IMG/VR virus record: IMGVR_UViG_3300046012_000400
Coordinates: 1 to 32,008 of that record
Length of the DNA: 32,008 nt
Strand: one strand, 5' to 3'
DNA from: a virus
Shown here: piece after piece, positions 21,488 to 28,102 of the stretch
How positions within the stretch are numbered: the stretch's first letter is position 1
Layout of the letters: the number at the start of each line of letters is the position of its first letter
Translations under genes and position numbers: made by a program
Notes under the pieces: model-generated
Seen by the model: the letters and a program-made list of their open reading frames with translations, nothing else
What the model was told of the DNA's origin: nothing
The model's database searches: none

Positions 21488-21521
21488 AGTAGGCCCTGCG
21501 TGTTCTTCAGTATAGCCTACT
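21488..21521 (-). promoter_or_regulatory. Inverted repeat enclosing a -10 box
   Basis: AGTAGGC (21488-21494) and GCCTACT (21515-21521) are perfect inverted copies. Between them on the minus strand is TATACT (21509-21514). No good -35 is seen. Position just before the helix-turn-helix gene suggests an operator. As RNA it would be a seven-pair hairpin before the ribosome site. Confidence 0.45.
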
Positions 21522-21855
21522 CCCCCTCATACCAGTCGTCTTCAAACTCTTCGTCAGTCATGAGATGCGAGTCAGATCCATAGCGATATTTACCCACCAT
21601 CTCCGAGCGCCAGTACTCTTTCGGCCCAAGAGGATAAACCTCTGCCATCTCGTTCTGATGATACAGCTCTTCTTGAGCAAGGCCGTCATGATGAGCCAAG
21701 CAGATCTCGGATACGGATAGATCTCTAGAAGTTCTGCGAACATAAACCCCTACAGAACAACTTCCCCACGGGATAGAAACTCCACCCACGTTTAGCTGGC
21801 CATCTTTAGGCTCGGCCATTCCCACAAACTCAGCCGGTAGAATGTATGTCACCAC
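21517..21855 (-). CDS. Hypothetical acidic protein
   Basis: 112 residues: a beta-rich first half (LNVGGVSIPWGSCSVGVYV) and a very acidic C-terminus (MTDEEFEDDWYEGE). The GTG at 21855 overlaps the Mom-like gene by 26 bases; an ATG at 21819 is the other choice, and neither has a clear ribosome site. No family recognised. Confidence 0.55.
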   Translation of the reverse strand: MVTYILPAEFVGMAEPKDGQLNVGGVSIPWGSCSVGVYVRRTSRDLSVSEICLAHHDGLAQEELYHQNEMAEVYPLGPKEYWRSEMVGKYRYGSDSHLMTDEEFEDDWYEGE

Positions 21856-22549
21856 AACAGTCGGTCTCCCCTACGTCATGAATTTCGTTGAACTCGTGCC
21901 TTCCCCAAGGCCTTCTGCACACCGTCATGTATTGAGCTAGAGAGATTGAGACCACCGGCGGCGGTACTTCGTTCCAGTCCATCACGGTCCAGGCGCAGCA
22001 CTTGGCCAGCCAACGTCGTTCCCAGGCGTTCCCCGTGGTGATCCAGTACCTGACCTTGGGAAGTCGAGCAACCTTCATTCCAGTCTCGGGCGTCCAGGGC
22101 TCGGACTTGGAGGTGTAGCGCCCGTCCGCTAGTCGGTAGTCGTAGCACTGGTAGTCGCGGTCCATGTCAGTCCAGCCCGCGTATTTGAAGTTCAGCGCAC
22201 GGTAGATGATTCCTAGATGCCCTTCACGAGTATCGGCGTAAGAAACGACGATCCTAGCGGGCATCCTGCGCAGGCACTGACCCACGAACCAGGACTCAGT
22301 CAACTTTGGCATGGAATCGTGAACCCACAGTCGGTTCAGCTCTACTACGGCTTCCGGATAGCCTGGGCAGGCGGACATCTTGACCGCCCGCCCGGCAGGG
22401 ACTCCGAACGTGCATACTCCAACCATCTCGTCAGCCTTGAACAGGCCGAAGGGGAACGAAACACTGGGCTTTCGGTGGAGATAGTGTTCGCGTTCCACGA
22501 CTTCGCGCGCCAGGCTTGCTGTGATCTCCCGTACTTCAATCTCACCCAT
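21830..22549 (-). CDS. Mom-like DNA adenine hypermodification enzyme
   Basis: 239 residues. HYLHRKPSVSFPFGLF, VGVCTFG, VVELNRLWVHDS, RIVVSYADTREGHLG and IIYRALNFKYAGWT match the Mom family, a GNAT-like fold. Phage Mu Mom converts adenine in DNA to an acylated form that resists many restriction enzymes. A Cys-rich tail (KCCAW, CCGD) follows the core. Its own promoter lies at 22557-22585 and gives a start within about seven bases, so translation is probably leaderless; a GTG one codon earlier is the alternative. No separate cofactor gene is seen nearby. Confidence 0.7.
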   Translation of the reverse strand: MGEIEVREITASLAREVVEREHYLHRKPSVSFPFGLFKADEMVGVCTFGVPAGRAVKMSACPGYPEAVVELNRLWVHDSMPKLTESWFVGQCLRRMPARIVVSYADTREGHLGIIYRALNFKYAGWTDMDRDYQCYDYRLADGRYTSKSEPWTPETGMKVARLPKVRYWITTGNAWERRWLAKCCAWTVMDWNEVPPPVVSISLAQYMTVCRRPWGRHEFNEIHDVGETDCCGDIHSTG

Positions 22550-22556
22550 CACAGCA

Positions 22557-22589
22557 AGCTTACCTAACTGTTGAGCGGTTGTCTAGAGG
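22557..22589 (-). promoter_or_regulatory. Promoter of the Mom-like gene
   Basis: Minus strand TAGACA (22580-22585), 17 bases, TAAGCT (22557-22562). Bases 22563-22589 match 23466-23492, in front of the ParB-like gene, at 22 of 27 positions. The -35 box overlaps the stop of the ParB-like gene. Confidence 0.55.
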
Positions 22590-23413
22590 TGGTAGCTGTT
22601 TTTCTTGATCAGCCGATCCTTGCTTCGACCAGAATTGTAGGCGTCGATCAAAGCCCACATCAGTGCCGTGGAAGGAGCGATACTGCCCGTGTTCTGGTAC
22701 TTGAATGCCGTCGTGTTCAACTTGACCGCATCGGTCTTACGAAGTTTGTGCACCAGATCGTCCAGCTTGACGTTCGGGTAGGACAGGACGAAAGTGCCGA
22801 ACGCCTTGAGGATGCTGGACGGATTGCCGTTGGCGGCCCAGTGCTCGCCCAGCGACCCGTACAGGTACAGCACCTTGCCCAGTACGTTCTTCTTCCACAG
22901 GAACTCCAGCGTGGCGTCGCACTGAAGAGTGGTGAACTCCAGCTGCTGGGTTCGGTCGCTAACGGTGCGTAGCTTGAACCCGCTCATGGTGATCGTCTCC
23001 ATGATCGAGACCCACATCGGATCTTCGGCCACGAGGGACACCGCGGTGATTTCACGACGACCAACCGGGCGAGCGGTGTTGCTGCCCTTGAACACGTGCG
23101 CGGCTTCACGAAGCGAGGACACGTCCTGCAGTTCGGCGCGGCAGTGGGTGAAGCCCTGGATGTACATCTCCATGGTGCGGTGCTGGCCGTCAGCGACGTA
23201 AAGCCGATCGTTGAAGCGCACGACCTTGATGACCCCGACCTTGGAGGCGTCGAACGCCCCCACCTTGGCCCGCCACCCCTTCATGGAGATCTGGCGCTGA
23301 GCCTCAGGAAGAACCCGAGGAAGCTCCCCCGACATGAGGTCGGCCAGGCCGACCTCGACCAGCTTCGACCCGTAGGTCGGCATCTTTCGCACTGCAGTTC
23401 GCGTCATCTTCAT
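22583..23413 (-). CDS. ParB/sulfiredoxin-fold protein
   Basis: 276 residues. VIKVVRFNDRLYVADGQHRTMEM (key ADGQHR at 74-79) is the ParB N-terminal motif; relatives bind CTP or act as small-molecule kinases. The C-terminal 150 residues are helical and have no clear ParB helix-turn-helix, so plasmid-type partition is doubtful. It sits directly before the Mom-like gene, with which it shares a promoter motif. GAAAGAGA precedes the ATG. A role in DNA modification or in regulation are both possible. Confidence 0.7.
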   Translation of the reverse strand: MKMTRTAVRKMPTYGSKLVEVGLADLMSGELPRVLPEAQRQISMKGWRAKVGAFDASKVGVIKVVRFNDRLYVADGQHRTMEMYIQGFTHCRAELQDVSSLREAAHVFKGSNTARPVGRREITAVSLVAEDPMWVSIMETITMSGFKLRTVSDRTQQLEFTTLQCDATLEFLWKKNVLGKVLYLYGSLGEHWAANGNPSSILKAFGTFVLSYPNVKLDDLVHKLRKTDAVKLNTTAFKYQNTGSIAPSTALMWALIDAYNSGRSKDRLIKKNSYHL

Positions 23414-23459
23414 CGTTCTCTTTCGATTGTTTGGAGCGCCCTGCGCGCTTCTTAGTTGT

Positions 23460-23495
23460 AGGTTGCCTTACTGTTGAGCACTTGTCAAGCGGTTC
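23460..23495 (-). promoter_or_regulatory. Promoter of the ParB-like gene
   Basis: Minus strand GAACCGCTTGACA (23483-23495) with -35 TTGACA, 17 bases and CAACCT (23460-23465). The element is identical to that at 2672-2684. The spacer shares CTCAACAGT with the promoter of the Mom-like gene. Confidence 0.6.
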
Positions 23496-23670
23496 CGTGA
23501 TTTTCTTTTTCTGAGGTTAGATGATAGTCGCCGCAGTCGCAGCGGTACGACCGGATCAGCTTCTTGCCCTGGCGCGGGCCGTGCTTGCGCAGTCGGCGCA
23601 TCTCGCTCTCGGCGGTAGCTCGGCTGAAGTAACCGCGCTTACCGCTCCATGGGCACTCACTGTCGTACAT
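23485..23670 (-). CDS. Small zinc-finger-like protein
   Basis: 61 residues starting MYDSECPWSGKRGYF, with a second cysteine group YRCDCGDYHL. The layout C-x-G-K ... Y-x-C-x-C-G-x-(Y/W)-H-L is common among small actinophage proteins. GGGAAA lies five bases before the ATG. It is the first gene leftward of control region B. Function unknown. Confidence 0.7.
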   Translation of the reverse strand: MYDSECPWSGKRGYFSRATAESEMRRLRKHGPRQGKKLIRSYRCDCGDYHLTSEKENHGTA

Positions 23671-23700
23671 GGGGTTTCCCTAGGTAGTCGGTATGAACAG

Positions 23701-23738
23701 ACCTTACCACGAACCGCAGTCACCCTGTCAAGAGGTTC
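23701..23738 (-). promoter_or_regulatory. Leftward promoter at control region B
   Basis: GAACCTCTTGACA (23726-23738) differs by one base from the element at 2672-2684. TAAGGT (23701-23706) is the best -10, but the spacer is 19 bases, longer than usual. It would drive the leftward gene at 23485-23670. Confidence 0.4.
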
Positions 23739-23762
23739 ACGCAACCCTGGTGTCGGAGCCCG

Positions 23763-23940
23763 AATCGCGAGTCGTGAGTCACGGACATGCGGTGTGTGTC
23801 CAGGAGGAGTTGAGGATCAACAGAGAGTCATAATGTAGTTACTAAGAGAGAAGATTCGTCTATTAGGTTTATTGCGTTACGCTCATATCGGGGTACAGAC
23901 GTGCTGTTGTGGTTTGGAGAGACGGGGGGGTCCGTGACTC
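23763..23940. repeat. Divergent control region, copy B
   Basis: Colinear with copy A at 2403-2590: AATCGCGAGTCGTGA, TCACGGACA, GAGGATCAACAGA, TAGTTAC and TTATTGCGTTACGCT occur in the same order and spacing. GAGTCACGGAC (23776-23786) recurs inverted at 23930-23940, bracketing an AT-richer core. As in copy A, leftward genes begin on one side and rightward genes on the other. The rest of 23671-24025 holds only promoters. Confidence 0.65.
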
Positions 23941-23979
23941 GTGTCCGTAACTCGTCTGAGCCGTGATGCTCAGACGTGC

Positions 23980-24007
23980 TTGACTGTGACTACCAGACTG
24001 CTACTCT
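23980..24007 (+). promoter_or_regulatory. Promoter of the replication operon
   Basis: TTGACT (23980-23985), 16 bases, TACTCT (24002-24007). Transcription would start about 12 bases before the ATG at 24026, which lacks a ribosome site. The -35 is preceded by ACGTGC, only partly like the GAACCGC element. Confidence 0.5.
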
Positions 24008-24025
24008 GGGGACTTCCCCTCACTC

Positions 24026-24367
24026 ATGTCCGGAGGACGAGTGCGTCTACACAACTGGCACCAGTGGACTCCAGCCGAGCGCGAACTATGGCAGAACATG
24101 GAGAACATTCACGACAAGCGCGACTGTCAGCTGCGCGGCGGTCCCTGCTCGGTGCATAGGCCCAGCGATCATCACATGCGAACCTGGTACCCCCACTGGC
24201 GCAGCGACCGGGGCATCCTGGAACGGATCTGTGAGCACGGAATAGGACATCCTGACCCTGATCAGTTCCAGTACTGGAATCAGACAGATCAGGACTGGCA
24301 GAGGGTGCATGGCTGCTGTGGCTGCTGCTCAGATCCTGAGGGGGCCCACCTTGTCTCTCCTACCTGA
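24026..24367 (+). CDS. Small His/Trp/Cys-rich protein
   Basis: 113 residues. Highlights are RTWYPHWRSDRGILERICEHGIGHPDPDQ and a late CCGCC cluster. The H-x-x-C and C-x-x-H-G-I-G-H-P style is common in small actinophage proteins and probably binds metal. It opens the rightward replication operon with a very short leader. Overlap of 59 bases with the next frame is long, so one of the two starts may be misplaced. Confidence 0.6.
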   Translation: MSGGRVRLHNWHQWTPAERELWQNMENIHDKRDCQLRGGPCSVHRPSDHHMRTWYPHWRSDRGILERICEHGIGHPDPDQFQYWNQTDQDWQRVHGCCGCCSDPEGAHLVSPT

Positions 24368-25247
24368 AGCCTTGCGCTTGACGCAGTGGTTCAATGTGTT
24401 CCCCCTGGGCCCTGGGGGCAAGCCACTGGCCAACTGCTGGGACTGCTCTCGCTCCGGCGGCAACTCGTGCCCCACGCCCGAAGCGATGACCTCGTGCAGG
24501 TGCTGGCACTGCCACTCGATGTACCGAGCTACACCAGACCCCATCTCCGTGGAGAACGCCTGGTCGGAGATGGACAACCCAGGCTCAGCTCTGATCGGCA
24601 TCCGTACTGGCGGCGGGTTTGTGGTGGTGGACTTCGACAAGCACGGGGCTCACGACGGCACCGAGACGTTCAACCGCTGGCGGGAGGAGGGCGTCCTGCG
24701 CAACACCTGGATCGCTCGTACCGGCGGTGATGGGCTGCACCTGTACTACGCCCTGCCCGAGGACATGGTCGTGCGCAACGGACAGCCGTTGGGCACCGTT
24801 GGCGTGGACATCAAGGGCGACGGCGGCTACGTCGTAGCACCACCCAGCGCCAAGGAAGGCCAGGAGCCCTACCGCTGGGTGGACGGCAAGGCGCCATGGG
24901 ATCTGGGCATAGCGCCCATCCACCCGCAGCTGCTGGAGACGATCGTCGCCCGACCCGAGCGCCGCGCACCGTCCATCGAGCGCATGAACGACTCGTCCGC
25001 TACGCTGAACCTCTTCCACTGGTTCATGAACACCTTCCCGATGGACGGCGGCAACCGGAACAACTACCTATTCCAGGCTGCGTGCGTGGGCGGGGAGTGC
25101 GTGGAGCAGGGCTTCATCAGCGAGGGCGCCGTGATCGAGTTTTTGGGGGAAACCGCCCGCGAAGCCGGTCTGCGCGACGGAGAAATCCGTGCCACGATCG
25201 CCTCCGGAATCAACAAGGGAATCAACAACATCAGAGGAACTAAGTGA
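24309..25247 (+). CDS. Prim-Pol type DNA primase/polymerase
   Basis: 312 residues. FPLGPGGKPL, the Cys-rich insert CWDC/CRCWHC, then GFVVVDFDKH with Asp108 and Asp110, WIARTGGDGLHLYY (His144) and VDIKGDGGYVVAPPS form the Prim-Pol catalytic core (bifunctional DNA primase/polymerase N-terminal domain). It makes primers for replication. The C-terminal 100 residues are a helical primase-associated tail. ATG at 24309 has GAGGG before it; a TTG at 24351 after GAGGGGG would remove most of the overlap with the gene before. Confidence 0.85.
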   Translation: MAAVAAAQILRGPTLSLLPEALRLTQWFNVFPLGPGGKPLANCWDCSRSGGNSCPTPEAMTSCRCWHCHSMYRATPDPISVENAWSEMDNPGSALIGIRTGGGFVVVDFDKHGAHDGTETFNRWREEGVLRNTWIARTGGDGLHLYYALPEDMVVRNGQPLGTVGVDIKGDGGYVVAPPSAKEGQEPYRWVDGKAPWDLGIAPIHPQLLETIVARPERRAPSIERMNDSSATLNLFHWFMNTFPMDGGNRNNYLFQAACVGGECVEQGFISEGAVIEFLGETAREAGLRDGEIRATIASGINKGINNIRGTK

Positions 25248-25546
25248 CTGACATCGACACCGCCGCGATCCGGGCCTGGGTACTCGGGATCGATCCGTAC
25301 TACTCGGATGCCCGTGAGGTCGAGATCATCCGCGATTTAGTGGATGCCCTGGACGCCGCCCGCGCCGAACGGGACAACTGCAAGATGTGGCACGGCGACA
25401 ACGCCTGGTGCGAGAACCTCCTGGCCCGCGCCGAGGCCGCCGAAGCCCGCATCACCGCCGCTGTCGCTATCCACGATGACGTGCGGCTCACAGACGAACG
25501 CTGCGCGGCCGACATGTACCGCGCGCTCACCAGGGGCACCAAGTGA
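25244..25546 (+). CDS. DIDTAAIRA-family protein, copy 4
   Basis: 100 residues from GTG: VTDIDTAAIRAWVLG, then LVDALDAARAERD, LLARAEAAEARITAA and a C-terminus MYRALTRGTK. It sits between the primase and the P-loop ATPase and overlaps both by four bases (GTGA each side), so the operon would be intact without it. Its first 34 bases after the start codon are almost the same as in copy 5. Function unknown. Confidence 0.75.
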   Translation: MTDIDTAAIRAWVLGIDPYYSDAREVEIIRDLVDALDAARAERDNCKMWHGDNAWCENLLARAEAAEARITAAVAIHDDVRLTDERCAADMYRALTRGTK

Positions 25547-26925
25547 GTGTGGACCTGATGCCGTACCAGGGATTCTGGGATCGGCACGACGTATTGAAAC
25601 AGATTCGCGACATCGCCGACTCGCGCATGGTCCCGCCGTGGGCCGTGCTGGGTGTAACGATGGCACGTGTGATCAGTGCCGCTCCCCCTCAGATCGTGCT
25701 GCCGCCGATCATCCACGCGCCCGCCTCGCTGAACTTCTTCGTCGCGCTGACCGGTCCCAGCGGCGCTGGCAAGAGCGGCTCGAAGGCATGCAGCTACCGC
25801 TACATTCAGGTACCCGGCGAGGCCGACCGAAAGCCGCTGGGCTCGGGCGAGGGTATCGCTCAGTCATTCCTGGAGCCCGACCCCAACCACGTCGGCCGCG
25901 GGCCTCGACCCTTGGTGCGGAACATGGTCCTGGGGTTCGTGTTCGACGTGGATGAGATCACCTCGCTCGGGGAACTAAGCTCCCGCGATGGTGCCACCAT
26001 TCAGTCCACGCTGCGTACCGCCTGGTCGGGCGGCCAGCTGGGCCAGACCAACGCCTCCATCGACCGGGTCCGCCTGGTGGACGCTGATACCTATCGCGTG
26101 GCGATGGTGGCCGGTGTGCAACCGCGCCGCTCCCAGGTGCTGTTCCGGGAGGACGGCTCTGGCTCGCCGCAGCGATTCGTGTGGCTCCCCGCCATCGATC
26201 CCACGATGGAGTACGACGAGGATGCCCCGTTCACCGCCCCACGCGACCTGGTGCTGAACATGCCGCGCTTCCCCGACACCCACCACGAGTTCTTTGTCTG
26301 CGAGACGGCGTGGAAGGCGGTGCGCCGGGCCAACTGGGAAAAGCAGACCGGCAAGGAGGGCGCCCTCGACGGCCACTTGTTGTTGTGTCAACTAAAAGTT
26401 GCTGCTTCCCTGGTCCTGATGTGCGAGCGGAACTTTCGCATCACCGAGGAGTGGTGGGAGGCTGCAGGCGTCGTCATGGCTGTCTCCAACGAGACGCGGG
26501 CCTGGGCCGCCGGTGGAGCTTATGAGGAGATGCGGGAGAACTCAGTCCAGCGCGGCACGGAGTTCGGCATCTCCGACGCCCAGAAAGAGAACTCCAAGTC
26601 GGACGAGATCTGTCGCCGCGTGGGCGCCAACATTCTCAAGCACATGGACTCCTATCCGGACCTGGTCTCCAAGGCCACGATCTACCGACACATGTCTCCG
26701 GCCGACCGCAAGAACACCCACTCCGAAACGTTCGTTGATCCTGATGGCAAGCAGCGCCAGCGCCCCTACAGCAACTTCGACCTGGCGTGGGAGTGTCTTC
26801 TAGAGTCCAGCCAGATCCAGATCCTGTCCTACAACCGACAAAAGCACCCGCTGTGGCAGCGTACCGGCTTCTCGGTGACGGAGTATGCTGGTCAAGAGAT
26901 CCCTGAGGAGGCCAGCGGTGAGTGA
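25543..26925 (+). CDS. P-loop ATPase, likely replicative helicase (DUF3987-like)
   Basis: 460 residues. Walker A GPSGAGKS (71-78) and Walker B GFVFDVDE (131-138), followed by the helical domain with WSGGQLGQTNAS and QVLFREDGSGSPQRF, resemble phage primase-linked helicases of the DUF3987 kind. A C-terminal winged-helix-like part (about 370-440) may bind DNA. It probably works with the Prim-Pol encoded two genes upstream. GTG start overlapping copy 4. Confidence 0.7.
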   Translation: MSVDLMPYQGFWDRHDVLKQIRDIADSRMVPPWAVLGVTMARVISAAPPQIVLPPIIHAPASLNFFVALTGPSGAGKSGSKACSYRYIQVPGEADRKPLGSGEGIAQSFLEPDPNHVGRGPRPLVRNMVLGFVFDVDEITSLGELSSRDGATIQSTLRTAWSGGQLGQTNASIDRVRLVDADTYRVAMVAGVQPRRSQVLFREDGSGSPQRFVWLPAIDPTMEYDEDAPFTAPRDLVLNMPRFPDTHHEFFVCETAWKAVRRANWEKQTGKEGALDGHLLLCQLKVAASLVLMCERNFRITEEWWEAAGVVMAVSNETRAWAAGGAYEEMRENSVQRGTEFGISDAQKENSKSDEICRRVGANILKHMDSYPDLVSKATIYRHMSPADRKNTHSETFVDPDGKQRQRPYSNFDLAWECLLESSQIQILSYNRQKHPLWQRTGFSVTEYAGQEIPEEASGE

Positions 26926-27205
26926 GCACGAGGAAGATCTGGAAGAGGCGCTGGAGCCTACGATCCTGGACATGGACGACAATCCAGTCTGGATCCACGG
27001 TTGCGAGACGGTCATTGCCGGGGAGGAGGACGGAGTCCCTGCCATCCATGTGGTAATTAGCGCATACCGCGGCACCTGCAACATGGGCGACGATCACTTC
27101 ACCGAGGTGAACCACTTTTACGACAGTGCTCGGGCTCGCAAATTCGCCGCCGGTCTACTGAACGCTGCTGACATGCTCGATGAGTACATCGCTTCGGAGG
27201 AATAG
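26918..27205 (+). CDS. Acidic hypothetical protein
   Basis: 95 residues from a GTG that overlaps the ATPase stop (GTGAGTGA). Sequence starts VSEHEEDLEEALE; the C-terminus FYDSARARKFAAGLLNAADML is a long helix. Strongly acidic. The upstream ATG at 26885 is rejected because it lies deep inside the ATPase gene. Family not recognised. Confidence 0.65.
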   Translation: MSEHEEDLEEALEPTILDMDDNPVWIHGCETVIAGEEDGVPAIHVVISAYRGTCNMGDDHFTEVNHFYDSARARKFAAGLLNAADMLDEYIASEE

Positions 27206-27207
27206 AC

Positions 27208-27660
27208 GTGACCCGGAAGAAGCCTATCCGGCCGCTGATGGAGTCCTGCCCGCAGTGCTTAGCCAAGCCCGGAATCAAATGTACTGAGCAAGGTTTCGTG
27301 CTGGAACAAGTTCACATGTCTCGCTACAGCATTGCCTCCATCCGGCAGACTCCGCCGCCAAAAGCTCCGGATATTTCCGTCCTTTTGGTCAAGTGCCCGC
27401 GCTGTGGGGCCATGCCCCGCCGTACCTGTGCTGGTCCCCCCCCAATGCGTGACCCCAAGCCGTACCATAAAGAGCGATGGCTGGAGAAGTTCAAGCTGGA
27501 TAACGCCGGGCGTCGGGCACAGGGCCTGGAGCCGCTCACTCCCGAGCAGTGGGGCAGGCCGTGGCTCGAAAATCGGGATGCGCCTCCGGCTAAGGTCGTT
27601 GGATGGCGCGAATTGCAGGAAGCTCGTGAGCAGAAGGAAGAGATGAGACAGGATGACTGA
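27208..27660 (+). CDS. Tandem zinc-finger DNA-binding-type protein
   Basis: 150 residues with two copies of one module: C14-x2-C17-x7-C25-x10-H36 and C63-x2-C66-x7-C74-x12-H87, each beginning CPxC and followed by a basic helix with Arg (SRY, KERW). This CCCH arrangement is known from many small actinophage proteins thought to bind nucleic acid. GGAGGAA precedes the GTG start. The C-terminal 50 residues are charged and helical. Confidence 0.75.
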   Translation: MTRKKPIRPLMESCPQCLAKPGIKCTEQGFVLEQVHMSRYSIASIRQTPPPKAPDISVLLVKCPRCGAMPRRTCAGPPPMRDPKPYHKERWLEKFKLDNAGRRAQGLEPLTPEQWGRPWLENRDAPPAKVVGWRELQEAREQKEEMRQDD

Positions 27661-28102
27661 CATCGACACCGCCGCGATCCGGGCCTGGATACGGAATCCC
27701 AAGGACGACTGGATGTTGTCGTTCGGCGACGTGGCCGATCTGTGTGACGCCCTGGACGCCGCCCGCGCCGAACTCCGCATCTGCACCGAGAACCGCGATC
27801 TGGTGAAGACCCGCGCCGAGGCCGCCGAGGTCCACAACCGCAACTACCTGCGGGTCATCAAGGGCCTGGAGCTGCGCGCCGAGGCCGCCGAAGCGTCCGA
27901 GGTGAAGATGGCGAAGCTCATGTGCGACGCGACTTCCCGCGCCGAAGCCGCCGAAGCCGACCTGATCCACGCGCATGAAACAGCGGACATCTACCTAGCC
28001 CGCGCCGAGGCCGCCGAAGCCCGCATCACCGCCGCCCTGGCGATGGGTCCGGACCATCTAAGCGTTCAGGCGTTTGACGCTCTCGGAGGGTACGACGAGT
28101 GA
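27653..28102 (+). CDS. DIDTAAIRA-family protein, copy 5
   Basis: 149 residues, the longest copy. MTDIDTAAIRAWIRN, DLCDALDAARAELR, then four AEAAE-type repeats (TRAEAAEVH, RAEAAEASE, RAEAAEADL, RAEAAEARI). The usual C-terminal RRALTGGT is absent; it ends FDALGGYDE. It lies between the zinc-finger gene and the helicase gene, overlapping by eight and four bases. Coiled coil is predicted over most of its length. The differing repeat number suggests expansion by recombination. Confidence 0.75.
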   Translation: MTDIDTAAIRAWIRNPKDDWMLSFGDVADLCDALDAARAELRICTENRDLVKTRAEAAEVHNRNYLRVIKGLELRAEAAEASEVKMAKLMCDATSRAEAAEADLIHAHETADIYLARAEAAEARITAALAMGPDHLSVQAFDALGGYDE

